In this document: piece after piece, positions 55,201 to 64,000 of the stretch
How positions within the stretch are numbered: the first letter of the stretch is position 1
How the letters are laid out: each line of letters opens with the position of its first letter
NCBI GenBank assembly: GCA_905178155.1
Contig: CAJINV010000007.1
Location: 672,898-736,897 of the forward strand
DNA: 64,000 bases
Direction of reading: 5' to 3'
Source of the DNA: Amoebophrya sp. A120
Taxonomy: Eukaryota; Sar; Dinophyceae; Syndiniales; Amoebophryaceae
Program-made: the position numbers and the translations under genes
Notes under the pieces: generated by a model
What the model was told of the DNA's origin: nothing
The model's input: only the letters and a program-made list of their open reading frames with translations
Database searches by the model: none

Positions 55201-56424
55201 ACTCAGCCGCCGGGCCGACGGGCGCCCCCGCGCGGCGCGCGCCCGCGTCGGTGCTTTGGCAAGTGGCGCCGGGTGGTTGGTGTTTCATTCCTTCGCCCCG
55301 ATGTCTGTGTGGTTGTGGGCGAAACCGCCGCCCACTCTGGCCGTGCCGTGCAGCTAGCTTTTCACGTCGCTGCCCGGCCCATATTGCTAATGGCCTACCT
55401 CCGTCCCTGTGGTGCCTGGGCCGCCATGTCCTACCTTCCTTCGGCGACTGCCATGCGACGTGTTTTTCCTTCGCGCCGCGGCCGCGCCCTTTTTATTTCG
55501 GCTTCGCTGCGGACAGCCTGGAAGCATGGCCGCCCTGTCTGGGGCGGCCACCCGTATCGTATTAGTTTGTGTGTAAGTGTATGTAGCGCTGGCGTGGGGT
55601 TACTTATTGCGGATGCTTCATTCATCTCTTCATACGGCCGCACTGAGGAGGTGATTGCCACTGTTCGGCTCCGGCGAGGGTCGATTAGCCCCGCTTCAAG
55701 CCTCCGCTGCTGCTTCGTTTCTCGTTCTAGCTGTCTGCGCAACATGGTTTTTCATACAGATAGCCTCCCGCTTGTACTTCGTTCAACACTTATTTCGAGT
55801 TCGTTCATCTCTGTCTCGTCATTCCCAATCTTATCGTCGTCGCTAGTTGTTTTCGTTCACGGCAGTTGTTTTCGTTCATGGCAGTTGTTTTCGTTCACGG
55901 CAGTTGCTTTCGTTCACGACACCGGCAGTCCTTATTTTCGCAGCGTACGAAAAACGGCATGGCATGTCGTTCAGGAAGTTCCACTCGCTGCGTGTAGGAT
56001 GTTGATGGCCCTGTTTTATTCCGATGTGACATACTTCTTTCCGTTAGGTATCGCACAGTACGTCTTCAGCCTACCCAAGCTGTACCCTTCTGAGAAGATA
56101 TGACTTCATCCGAAGACGATGCAAATGTTGCAATGCGTAAATAAAAAACTCTTTGCGCTTGTTGCGTGAGGCCCATTCAGATTGGCTAGAATATGATTTT
56201 GGATGAAGGAGTAGACTTTTGCTCGTTCCTCGCCTAGCAGTGGTAGAATTTTCTCCAGAAATGCTCTGCGTCGTCGGTCGGCGCTTAATATCCACGAAAG
56301 TGACATGATATCGACCCCCTACCCCTAGTTGTCGCCGCGGCGTGTCTCTGCACACAAAAATCTGAATTTAGATTTACAGTTTATCCTAGGACGAGACAAT
56401 TCCTTTAATACCAAGAAGATAAAA
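52213..56424. other. Introner-free region with shifting composition
   Basis: No gene with recognisable domains. 53.0-53.8 kb and 55.07-55.55 kb are strongly GC-rich, with long overlapping ORFs on both strands, as expected from composition alone. 54.3-54.5 kb has repeated AGCATAA and AAAGAGCA words. 55845-55920 is a tandem repeat. It does not resemble the flanking genes in base use; its origin is unclear. Confidence 0.5.
55845..55920. repeat. 19-bp tandem repeat, four copies
   Basis: Unit AGTTGTTTTCGTTCACGGC repeated four times, with single-base changes. Confidence 0.95.
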
Positions 56425-59400
56425 ATGCTGCTCGCCATTTGGCTGAGGCTATTCCTGCGTGGTCCTGGTTCTCTGCTTCTTGCATCAGTGCAGTTGCAGT
56501 TGCTCTCGTCGTCGTCCATCCTAGCCGGAGTTTTGCTATATCATGTTCATCCCATTTCTAATTTCGCCTTCGCAGTCCACCTCGTGCCTCCAGCCAGCGA
56601 GGGAACAACTGGTGGAAGTACTACCGCTGGTAAAAACGGTTCATCAGCAACAGCAGCGTCAACATCTTCTACTCCTGCCGGAGATGAAGTAGATCAAGAT
56701 GTTGACGATAGGGATAGCCACGCCGTCGGGGCCCGGTCTTCCACAGAACAAACCACGCTGCTGCAGCAGGGACGACCGCGACCAGATGATGAACGAAGGG
56801 ACTACACCAGAGCTGGGAATCATGTTGGTACAGGCGTTGCAGCCCCATCTACTGTCGCGGAACAAGCAGTCCTGGACTACGAGTCGGGAGGGGAGATTAT
56901 TTCCTCGTCTTCTTTCAGACGGGAGGAAGATGGAGCATTCGAATCTTCTTCTTCACGAGGCCGGCGCTCCTCTGTTGCTAGTGCAGCTCCTCGCCGCGCA
57001 CCAGCGTGGTCGTCCACCTCTTTTACATTGATGAGCATGATACCGGTCGGCGGTGCTGGGGAAACAACGAATCAGAATTCTAGCTCTGAAGACGAGGAAA
57101 ATCACAACGAGGATGGCGACGATGTTGTTGTTGATGTTGTTGAGCACGACCACATGGATGATGAAAACATGCTGGCTACAACTAGAAGCACTTCTGTAGA
57201 TGACGCCGGAGAACTTGTACATGAAACAACGCCAGATGTAGTCGCAGTTGTGCCGAGCAGCCCTGGGACCGTGAGCCACGAACTCGTCACAGCAGATCAT
57301 GCAGAAGATGAAGATGAAGCTGGTGTCACGACGACAATCGTCTCGCCGGATGATGATGATGATGATGCGTCTGCTCGCTTTCCGTTTGATTTCACAACCG
57401 ATGTTCACGAGCCTGAGCAAATGGAGGACAAACCTCCCGGGGGTGGATTCCTGCAAAAAGCTACAGCACCCCAAGAACAACTACACCAACGGCGACAGAA
57501 GAAGATCGAAAGGAAGGCATCAGCGTATGCCAGCGAAGCAGGTCCACGACCATGGATAAAACAGACGAAGCTTGGACGGTCGAAAATGAGCGCAGAACAA
57601 CAGGTACAAGTAAAAGCTCAGGTGTTACACAACCCTGCTTTGACGATGGCACCCGAGGTGAAGGACTACAAACTAGTACAACCAGAGGGTACAACTTCTG
57701 GAGCACCACATCAGGAGGGACCACGCACCGGTACTAGCGCCTCCTCGTCTTGTTGCGATGAGGATGATGGCATCAACGATGCGAGAGTGAACGCCACGGA
57801 CGGAGGTCGGGGAGTCGCCAGGCTGCAGCAAACAGAACGGAAACTCGTGCGCAAGGTCCGCACCACTCCGACACTACTTTTTTACAAGCGGCTTCGCGAC
57901 AGCGCCGATGATCGAGATCACGAGAAACACGGATTGAATCGGACGAGAATAGATCCGATCTATCTTCTATCCTATGGAAAAACGTCCCCACCCCAGAGTC
58001 ATCAAGATAGGGCTTTTGCTACACATCAAATCAGCAAGCTTTGCCTGTTGCGCATGGCAAGCTCGGGTCTCTAGTGTAGTTGTGTTTATTGGCTAGTGAT
58101 GCCGCATCACAAATCCTGCTCCCTATCCTGAGTAGAGCATGACAAAGTACTAGAAAGCATGAGAAAGCGCTGCTCAACATGGTGTTGCGCATGAGAAACA
58201 ATTTAGGCTTGCAGGTTATTTGCATGACAACGAACTCTGGGGGCGGTGGGGACGTTTTTACTTAGGATATCTTTATAAGGCTAGCACGCACGTTCTAAAG
58301 GATCTAGACACAATGGGGCTCGACAGAAAAATCCAGGCCGCTCTGGACGAGACGCCGACCTTGGCGCTCTCGGATGTGGTATTCGATTTGCGGATGAGCG
58401 ACACGCTGAGAGCGGTGTACGAAGCCCGGGAAAAGGAAGATTTGCACAAGTACCGCAACGTGCGGGACCCCGCTTTAAAAAGGGAGAAGGTGAGGCCGTG
58501 GAAATGTGTCCAGTTTTTGCACTATCAAATGCAAAAATGTCTCGGTCTGGAGGGTTCTAAACTTGTAATGCTGTCTCTGGATTCTGAAAAAATTTGTATT
58601 GCGTGACCAGCAAGAGAGCTCCAGTTTGTGCTACGCGGAGAGGGCATTTCTCATGCGGCAGAGGCGTCAAAAAGTCCTCTAAAAATCTGTGATGCTAGGG
58701 TATACATCACAGACATCATGGGTCATTCAAAATATGCATGACAAAGACAAACCTGGTAGTCTTCCAGACCCAGACACTTTTGCATTTGATATGCAGCAGG
58801 TGTCCACGCGGGATGCCACGCTGAGCAAGAAGGAACACCACAACGAAGTGGTGCACATTCGGGGTGAAGATCTCTCGTATCCTAAGCTGTGGAAAGGAAA
58901 GCAACTGCCGTGGGAGATGCGCCTGTACCGCGGGAAGGACGTGCGCATGGGGAGTTGCGAAGAGTGCGGCATTGTGTGGGACCCGCCAGTATCCACAGTA
59001 AATTTCCCGTACACGTACAAATGCGGTCTCTGCATGACAAAAATTGGCTTTGATCCTAGTTTAGCATGACAAGTTTTACTCTCCAAATTGGTGAAGTTTG
59101 TGATGCATCCTGTACATGTACGGGAAATTTGTATTGCATAGCCAGACGACAAGATGTCTTGCGTGGAAACCTACAAAGTCGGGCTGCGGGGAGAAGAAAC
59201 GCTGCTAGAGTACTCCACCTACTACCTCATCAACGAAGAGACGAGGGCAGCGGACTGGTTCAACGTGAAACTATGCATTTTTGCAAATGTGTCATCTGGG
59301 TCCGAATCATGCAAAAATCTGTGTTGCATGATTAAGTACCAATAATGCTGTCCACTTTTGAGCAAAGCCGAGAGGCAGTTTCTCATGCGGAAAAGGCATG

Positions 59401-60836
59401 GTAAAGATCTCACAGAATCTGTGAAGATGCCAGGAGATGCATCTTCACAGACCTCATGCGTCATGCAAAACGTGTATGACAAATGTTGCACTTCTTTTCT
59501 AGACCCAGATCGATATTTGTATTTGATAGAAACTGCTAAAAGACGACGAGCAGCTCCGTCTGGACGTAATTCAACTCGCCGACCAAGATATGCACTGCAA
59601 AAGTATCGTACTAGTACAAATCGCAATACAAATTGGCTCAGCATTACAAATTAAATTTGTAATGCGGATTTACCTAACCAACTAGATTTCGATTTGTGAT
59701 GTATAACTGCGATTACTATGAGTACGATATTTTTGCACAGGATACAAGAGAGCGGAGGCTGCAGCACGTGCTGTTGTGTCGTGGTCACCTTGGTGGTGCT
59801 CCTCGTGGTGCTCATTCTCGCGATAGCCGCCTACCTTTACTTCTACCGTTGGGGGGATGGGGATGCCTGGGAGCACGAAATGGACAACGAAGATTTAGAC
59901 AAGGCTAATACGGATGACGAGAACATCAATACAGAGGCAGATACTAGCCTGAGAAGTCTTCACGGTCAGGACCCTGAGGAGGCCGAGCAGCTTGGGAACA
60001 ATTTTGACAGTGAAATAAACGACCGCAGTGGACAGGATCATCGGGGTCGTGGTTTATTCCAGAACAAAATGCCCCTGCCCTCCCCGCCGCCGGGATTTTC
60101 TTTGGCCCCCGAAAACGGCAGGAATTTGATTTTCTCCCCACCGGTCAGCAGTTACGAACAGATACAGAAACTGCAACGAGAACAGGGCGTGGGTACGACG
60201 AAAGTGGACGAGGATGCGAAACAAAAAATCATACCGCAAGTCGTCCACGTCCAGTCCGCGGCGGAGAATGTGTTTTACGCGCCAACCACAATCGAGCCCA
60301 GCATGAACACAGAACCGAGCTTGACAAGCTTCGTGCCGCCTTCCGGCCTTGCAGGAGTCCCTGGGTCTATCTTCGCCGCCGGCGCGCCACTGTCAGGTCG
60401 TGGGGGATATGAAGAAGAAGAAGAAGCGCCAGGAGTAGCAGCTCTAGCGCTAGGTGGGCAGCCTGTTGAAGAAGAAGTAGACCATGGGTCAAAAAAAACT
60501 CCACTGTCGATGAAACAGGCGTACGAGCGGACGCGACGAGGGAAGATCGGGTTTGCCTGGGAGGGGGAGCAGCTGCCGTACTATGATGGCGGAGATTTGA
60601 ATTATTTTAACCACGACGGGAGTCGTGCAGTTCTTGACAGCACCTCCTCCTCCTCCTCCTCCCGTGCGAGGCAGGGTGTGCACAAAAACCTGCGGGGGGA
60701 TGAAGAAATTCTGCAAGAGCCATCATCTGGTGCGGGGACGAGGGTGAAAATATTAAACACCCGAGATGAAGAAGAACCATCAACAGGGCAGGCTAGAAGG
60801 AGCAGCGGGAATAGACGGAGTAAAGGCACTGCGTAA
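56425..60836 (+). CDS. Single-pass membrane protein, 1083 aa, function unknown
   Basis: Exons 56425-57967, 58275-58522, 58797-58989, 59146-59271, 59534-59588 and 59750-60836 (3252 nt). The start is the ATG before MLLAIWLRLFLRGPGSLLLA, a signal peptide or signal anchor; an open frame extends upstream without a better ATG. Residues 40-500 are acidic, Ser/Thr-rich disorder. The segment from about 500 to 720 looks folded, with DDRDHEKHGLNRTRIDPIY, RLYRGKDVRMGSCEECGIVW and ETYKVGLRGEETLLEY. A Cys-flanked hydrophobic helix follows (STCCCVVVTLVVLLVVLILA, near 725-750), so the folded part would be lumenal or extracellular and the disordered tail cytosolic. The vicinal cysteines could be palmitoylated (inference). 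No family recognised. Confidence 0.82.
57968..58269. mobile_element. Introner, family B (302 bp)
   Basis: Left TATCCTATGGAAAAACGTCC then CCACCCC, right GGTGGGGACGTTTTTACTTA ending GGATA. TSD TCTTC/TCTTT (His versus Tyr). Confidence 0.93.
58523..58791. mobile_element. Introner, family A (269 bp)
   Basis: TATCAAATGCAAAAATGTCT to CATTTGATA. TSD TGCAC/TGCAG (His versus Gln). Confidence 0.93.
58990..59140. mobile_element. Introner, family H (151 bp)
   Basis: Left TATCCACAGTAAATTTCCCG then TACACGTAC, right GTACATGTACGGGAAATTTG then TATTGCATA. Perfect TSD GCCAG. Confidence 0.95.
59272..59528. mobile_element. Introner, family A, diverged (257 bp)
   Basis: Left TATGCATTTTTGCAAATGTG, right AGACCCAGATCGATATTTGT then ATTTGATA. 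Perfect TSD GAAAC. The right end shares the CCCAGATCGATATTTG variant with the copy at 8456. Confidence 0.93.
59589..59744. mobile_element. Introner, family D (156 bp)
   Basis: Left TATGCACTGCAAAAGTATCG, right ACGATATTTTTGCACAGGATA. Perfect TSD CAAGA. Just upstream of the transmembrane helix. Confidence 0.95.
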
Positions 60837-61740
60837 AGATAGTAAGTACCAAAAGTAACCATAGCTGCAGAGGACGTATAGAACGAGTCGTAAAACTCGA
60901 CGATTGAATAAAAAATCGGATAAACTCAAAGTTAGTAATCGCATTATACAGTATGAAATAATTCTATCTTGTGTTGAAAGTCCAAACTTTTTATCCTTCC
61001 GAGCAGGGGAATAACGTTCGAAAGAAAACAAGCCAAGTCCTCTTCTACAGACGAACCGTACTCCTGCGGCCTCCAGTTGTCGCTCGTTCTGTGGTGAAAC
61101 GTCCGGGAAAGATGTTCTTTTCAGTGGTCATTACTCTTACTTTTGTTAACACCATCGCTTTATTCCCATCGTTCGTTTTTTCTTTATCGGCTGACACGGC
61201 CATGATTTGGTATGCAAGTAGCCACGAGGACGACCTGTCTTTTCATAAGTACTTAACCTGCTTCGGTTTCTTCTTCTGAGAGCTATTGTAGGGAGAATCT
61301 TCTTCTTGTTCAAAAATAAAAGTACTTAAAAAAATCTTGTCTTGTTGTACGTTCGTGCACACCTTCCTCCTTTTTATTCGAGAGCGTAGATCTTGGCTTG
61401 GAAGAACTGCACGTGAGTGGATAGTCAATCATGTCGAGTAGGCGTTTGAAGTGCTTATTTCCATACGTCTGGCCACTGTGGAGGTACTTCTTAGTCCTGC
61501 AAAGGGTTTATCGTGTTGACTAGTGACTGTCGTGTTTGTTTTGATCATATTGGCTTGTCCTGAAGTAAGAGTAGACGCAGTCCAGTCCTGCAGGTGGACC
61601 ACATGCAAGGCAAAATGTTAACAAGGACTATTCACCTGCTCTGTGCAGCCTGAGGACCCCCTGGGCTTGGCGGCAAGAAGCTTGTTGTTTCGTCTTCCGC
61701 TGATCACATTTGACAACACGAGGCTACTACATCAAGGAGG
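60837..61740. other. Intergenic, no supported gene
   Basis: Short ORFs only and no introner ends. Confidence 0.5.
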
Positions 61741-64000
61741 ATGGCCTGTTTTGGTGGAGGCAAGCTGAAAAAGGAGCGCGATGCCTTGGCGCAGCAAAAG
61801 CAGGACCTCGAGGCCAAGGTCGCGCAGCAGCAGGCCGAGGCACAGCAACTGAGGCAGAAGCTGCAGCAGGTTCTTATTTACATTCTTGTTTCACGAATGA
61901 TTTTATGAACTGCAAAAGTATCGTACTCCTACTCGTATAAATGCATTACAAATTTCCTCAGCATGAGAAATCAAATTTGCAATGCGGATTTACCGTAAAA
62001 AAAAGATTTGTAATGCAAGACTTGCATTTAATTATCCAAAAGGCGGAGACCCAAGCCAAAACCGCGAAGACAACCGCTGACGAAGAGAAGGGGCAGCGGG
62101 AAAACGTTATGCATTGCAAATATATCTGGGTCTGGAAACTTGTAATGCTGAATGGCCATGATTCACCGTGCCTTTCAGTGCAGTGCAGCATGACAAATTT
62201 TTCAAACGCTCTGTCCTGCGCAGGACGCATTACAAAGTGCGTTTTTGCAACATGAGGAAAGCGTGGTGCTTCATTTGCTGCTATATGCAATACAGATTTT
62301 TTAGGAATGCGAAACACGCAATACAGGCGCAATCATTCCAGACCCAGACATATTTGCATTTGATAAACGTGCAGAATCAACTGAATAAGGAGTTGACGAA
62401 GCTGCAAAAAGACAAAGACAAGGTGGACAAGAGGATGAAGATTCTCCAGCAGGAATTCACGATCCTGCAAATATCAAATGCAAAAGTGTCTGGGTCTGGG
62501 AGATTCTGAGACTTGTCATGCACGTTTTGCATGAGCCATGATTTCTGTAATGCATGCCGTAGCATCACAGATTTTTCGAGGGGTTCCTGATGCCTACTTC
62601 GCATGACAAATGCCCTATCCGCGTAGCAAAAATTACATTCCCTTTGCTACTCATGCAATGCAAATTTTTTTGGAATCCAAATGCAGCATCACAGGTTGCA
62701 TTCTTCCAGACCCAGACATTTTTGCATTTGATAGCAAACCGAGGCGGACAAAACCATCCAGCAATACGCGATAGGGGATTTGTATGCTCTGCAAGAAAAG
62801 TATCGTAGTACTAATCGCATTCATGCATTACAAATCTGGTTCCATATTAGGCAAATCAGCATGACAAATTCCATTTGTCATGCTGAGCGAATTTGTATTG
62901 CAATCACTACTAGCGCGATACTGTTCCAGTTCATAATTTGCGGAAGAAACCCTTTCTGCTCCTTTTCGAAGCCTACGACGGCGACAACGGGACCTTCCTG
63001 GGGGAGCAGCTTCTCATCGGAACGGGCGAGTTCGCGCTAATGGACCGCGCGGTGCACTCTCGCTACGACGTATGCAAGAAGAAAACTGTGGAAGTGTAAC
63101 TCTGTAATGCAGAATATGGAAGAGAGTTACATCTGTCATGCCAGACAGCCATGAAGTCCTCGTTCCATGTCAGTGTTTTCCCTTACAAGCCGCGCATGAC
63201 AGGTTTTTTCTATGATCATGTAGAGCAAATCTGTGATGCTGTCAGCCACAGAAAGTTACACTAACACAGTTTTTTTCTTGGATACGACGCGAGTAAGGAA
63301 CAAGCTTCCGCCAGCAAAAATCCGACGCGAAGGATACACGTGGTGTGTGAAGAGAGCAACGACCATATCCAGGAGAAAAACTGTGTTAGCGTAGGTGCTT
63401 TGGTGGAGTGATAGCATGACAAATTGGCTCTGCGTGACTTCTGATCGAGCCTGTCATGTTGCACAACTAGTACGTGAAAAGGAAAACGCACATGGAAACA
63501 AGTGGACTGCATGGCTGTCTGGCATGACAAGTGTAGCTGTGTTGGTTTTTGCTGCATTACAGAATTACAATTCTTAGGCAGTTTCTTTCTTGCATAGACC
63601 AGCTCGCGGTCAGATCCCTGTACCAAGAAGGCGGATCCAGTAGCTCCACCGCGTTTTCGCCCCCCTTGGCCGGCGGGACGTCTGCGAGCAGTCCACCGCC
63701 CGGGACGAACAGCAACAAAGTCGACTACCATTCCGTGCTCTACAAGGTTTGGCTGAAGCGGGGCAAGATGACAGCAAAGAGTGGAGCAGCAGCGGGAGGT
63801 TCTGCTGGCACGGAGCAGCCATTAGATTCGGAGCAGGAGCAAGACGAGGGGAAAGAAAAGCCCGCTGTATGGGAGCAAGTGGCGATGGAGCACAGCGAGA
63901 TATTAAATGCAAAAGTAACTATGACTGGGTTGGGAAATTCAAATTTGTGTTGTTGAAGCTGCTTTATTTACAGAGTGGCAACTTGTACAGCATAGCAGCA
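61741..64000 (+). CDS. Coiled-coil protein with a C2-like segment (truncated by window end)
   Basis: Exons 61741-61869, 62043-62107, 62371-62471, 62739-62782, 62941-63070, 63290-63365 and 63602-63900, continuing. The start ATG follows a GGAGG string and gives MACFGGGKLKKERDALAQQK. Residues 8-110 are a heptad-rich coiled coil, Gln/Lys/Glu-rich. Then KPFLLLFEAYDGDNGTFLGE QLLIGTGEFAL resembles the beta-strand pattern of C2-type domains, but the evidence is weak. A Ser/Gly linker and KVDYHSVLYKVWLKRGKM follow. Six introners and one decayed one interrupt the 280 visible residues. The Cys at position 3 could be a lipidation site (inference). The C-terminus lies outside the window. Confidence 0.8.
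61870..62042 (+). other. GT-AG intron containing a decayed family D introner
   Basis: Donor GTTCTTATT, acceptor ATTATCCAAAAG. Inside, 61904-62015 starts TATGAACTGCAAAAGTATCG and continues as a family D body (CATTACAAATTTCCTCAGCA), but the mirrored right end is lost. Confidence 0.75.
62108..62365. mobile_element. Introner, family A (258 bp)
   Basis: TATGCATTGCAAATATATCT to CATTTGATA. Perfect TSD AACGT. Confidence 0.95.
62472..62733. mobile_element. Introner, family A, inverted body (262 bp)
   Basis: TATCAAATGCAAAAGTGTCT to CATTTGATA. Perfect TSD GCAAA. Its reverse complement matches the introner at 38686 almost throughout. Confidence 0.95.
62783..62935. mobile_element. Introner, family D (153 bp)
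   Basis: Left TATGCTCTGCAAGAAAAGTA, right GCGATACTGTTCCAGTTCATA. Perfect TSD ATTTG. Confidence 0.93.
63071..63284. mobile_element. Introner, family F (214 bp)
   Basis: Left TATGCAAGAAGAAAACTGTG, right AACACAGTTTTTTTCTTGGAT ending A. Perfect TSD CGACG. Confidence 0.95.
63366..63596. mobile_element. Introner, family F (231 bp)
   Basis: Left TATCCAGGAGAAAAACTGTG, right GGCAGTTTCTTTCTTGCATA. Perfect TSD GACCA. Confidence 0.95.
63901..64000. mobile_element. Introner, family A, left part only
   Basis: TATTAAATGCAAAAGTAACT start after CGAGA. The right end lies beyond the window. Confidence 0.75.

Noticed and set aside
55114-56103. 329-codon + ORF
   Set aside because: It crosses from a GC-rich block through the 19-bp tandem repeat; composition changes abruptly and no domain is visible.
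2985-63596. Regularly repeated palindromic units read as a CRISPR array or ordinary intergenic MITEs
   Set aside because: Spacing is irregular, the units are bounded by TSDs, and they interrupt coding frames that close when they are removed; the genome is eukaryotic.

Overview
This looks like nuclear DNA of a compact protist genome, most likely the syndinian parasitic dinoflagellate Amoebophrya or a close relative. Three things support this. Every gene I can model reads on the + strand, so the genes form a unidirectional cluster. Introns are extremely dense, and most lack GT-AG ends. About 61 introns are repeated, transposon-like introner elements (IEs), a feature published for Amoebophrya. 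The taxon is inferred from architecture; I could not run a search.

Typical introner structure, read directly from the sequence: 124 to 364 bp, terminal inverted repeats (TIRs) starting TAT/TAC and ending ATA, flanked by a 5-bp target-site duplication (TSD), and always inside a coding sequence. Removing the element plus one TSD copy restores the frame. I joined exons by that rule in eight gene models. Seven complete models gave totals divisible by three: 1134, 272, 191, 840, 1217, 281, and 2087 codons for the models at 2669, 11787, 15770, 19321, 25619, 32759 and 40976. A ninth model, at 56425, gives 1083. The gene at 61741 runs off the window. I name TIR families A to H, plus three singletons (S1 to S3).

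Layout: 0-2.6 kb, weakly supported exon fragments. 2.67-9.27 kb, an SF2 DEAH-type helicase with 11 introners. 11.8-13.4 kb, a protein with a 13-residue tandem repeat. 15.8-18.2 kb, a 191-aa unknown protein with 7 introners. 19.3-22.1 kb, an 840-aa unknown protein. 22.1-25.6 kb, fragmentary exon candidates. 25.6-30.1 kb, a 1217-aa low-complexity protein with a signal peptide. 32.8-39.3 kb, a YbaK/ProX-like gene with 11 introners, one of which (35339-38171) carries a reverse transcriptase ORF on the opposite strand. 41.0-52.2 kb, DNA topoisomerase II with 16 introners and five non-introner introns. 52.2-56.4 kb, a compositionally different region without introners. 56.4-60.8 kb, a single-pass membrane protein. 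61.7 kb to the end, a coiled-coil protein that is truncated by the window.

The most striking object is the 2833-bp RT-bearing element. It has introner-family TIRs and a perfect 5-bp TSD (GTCCG). Its 5' portion, read on the RT strand, resembles the 246-bp introner in the topoisomerase gene, as if the short one were an internal-deletion derivative of the long one. This makes it a candidate for the autonomous parent, or cargo-carrying relative, of one introner family.
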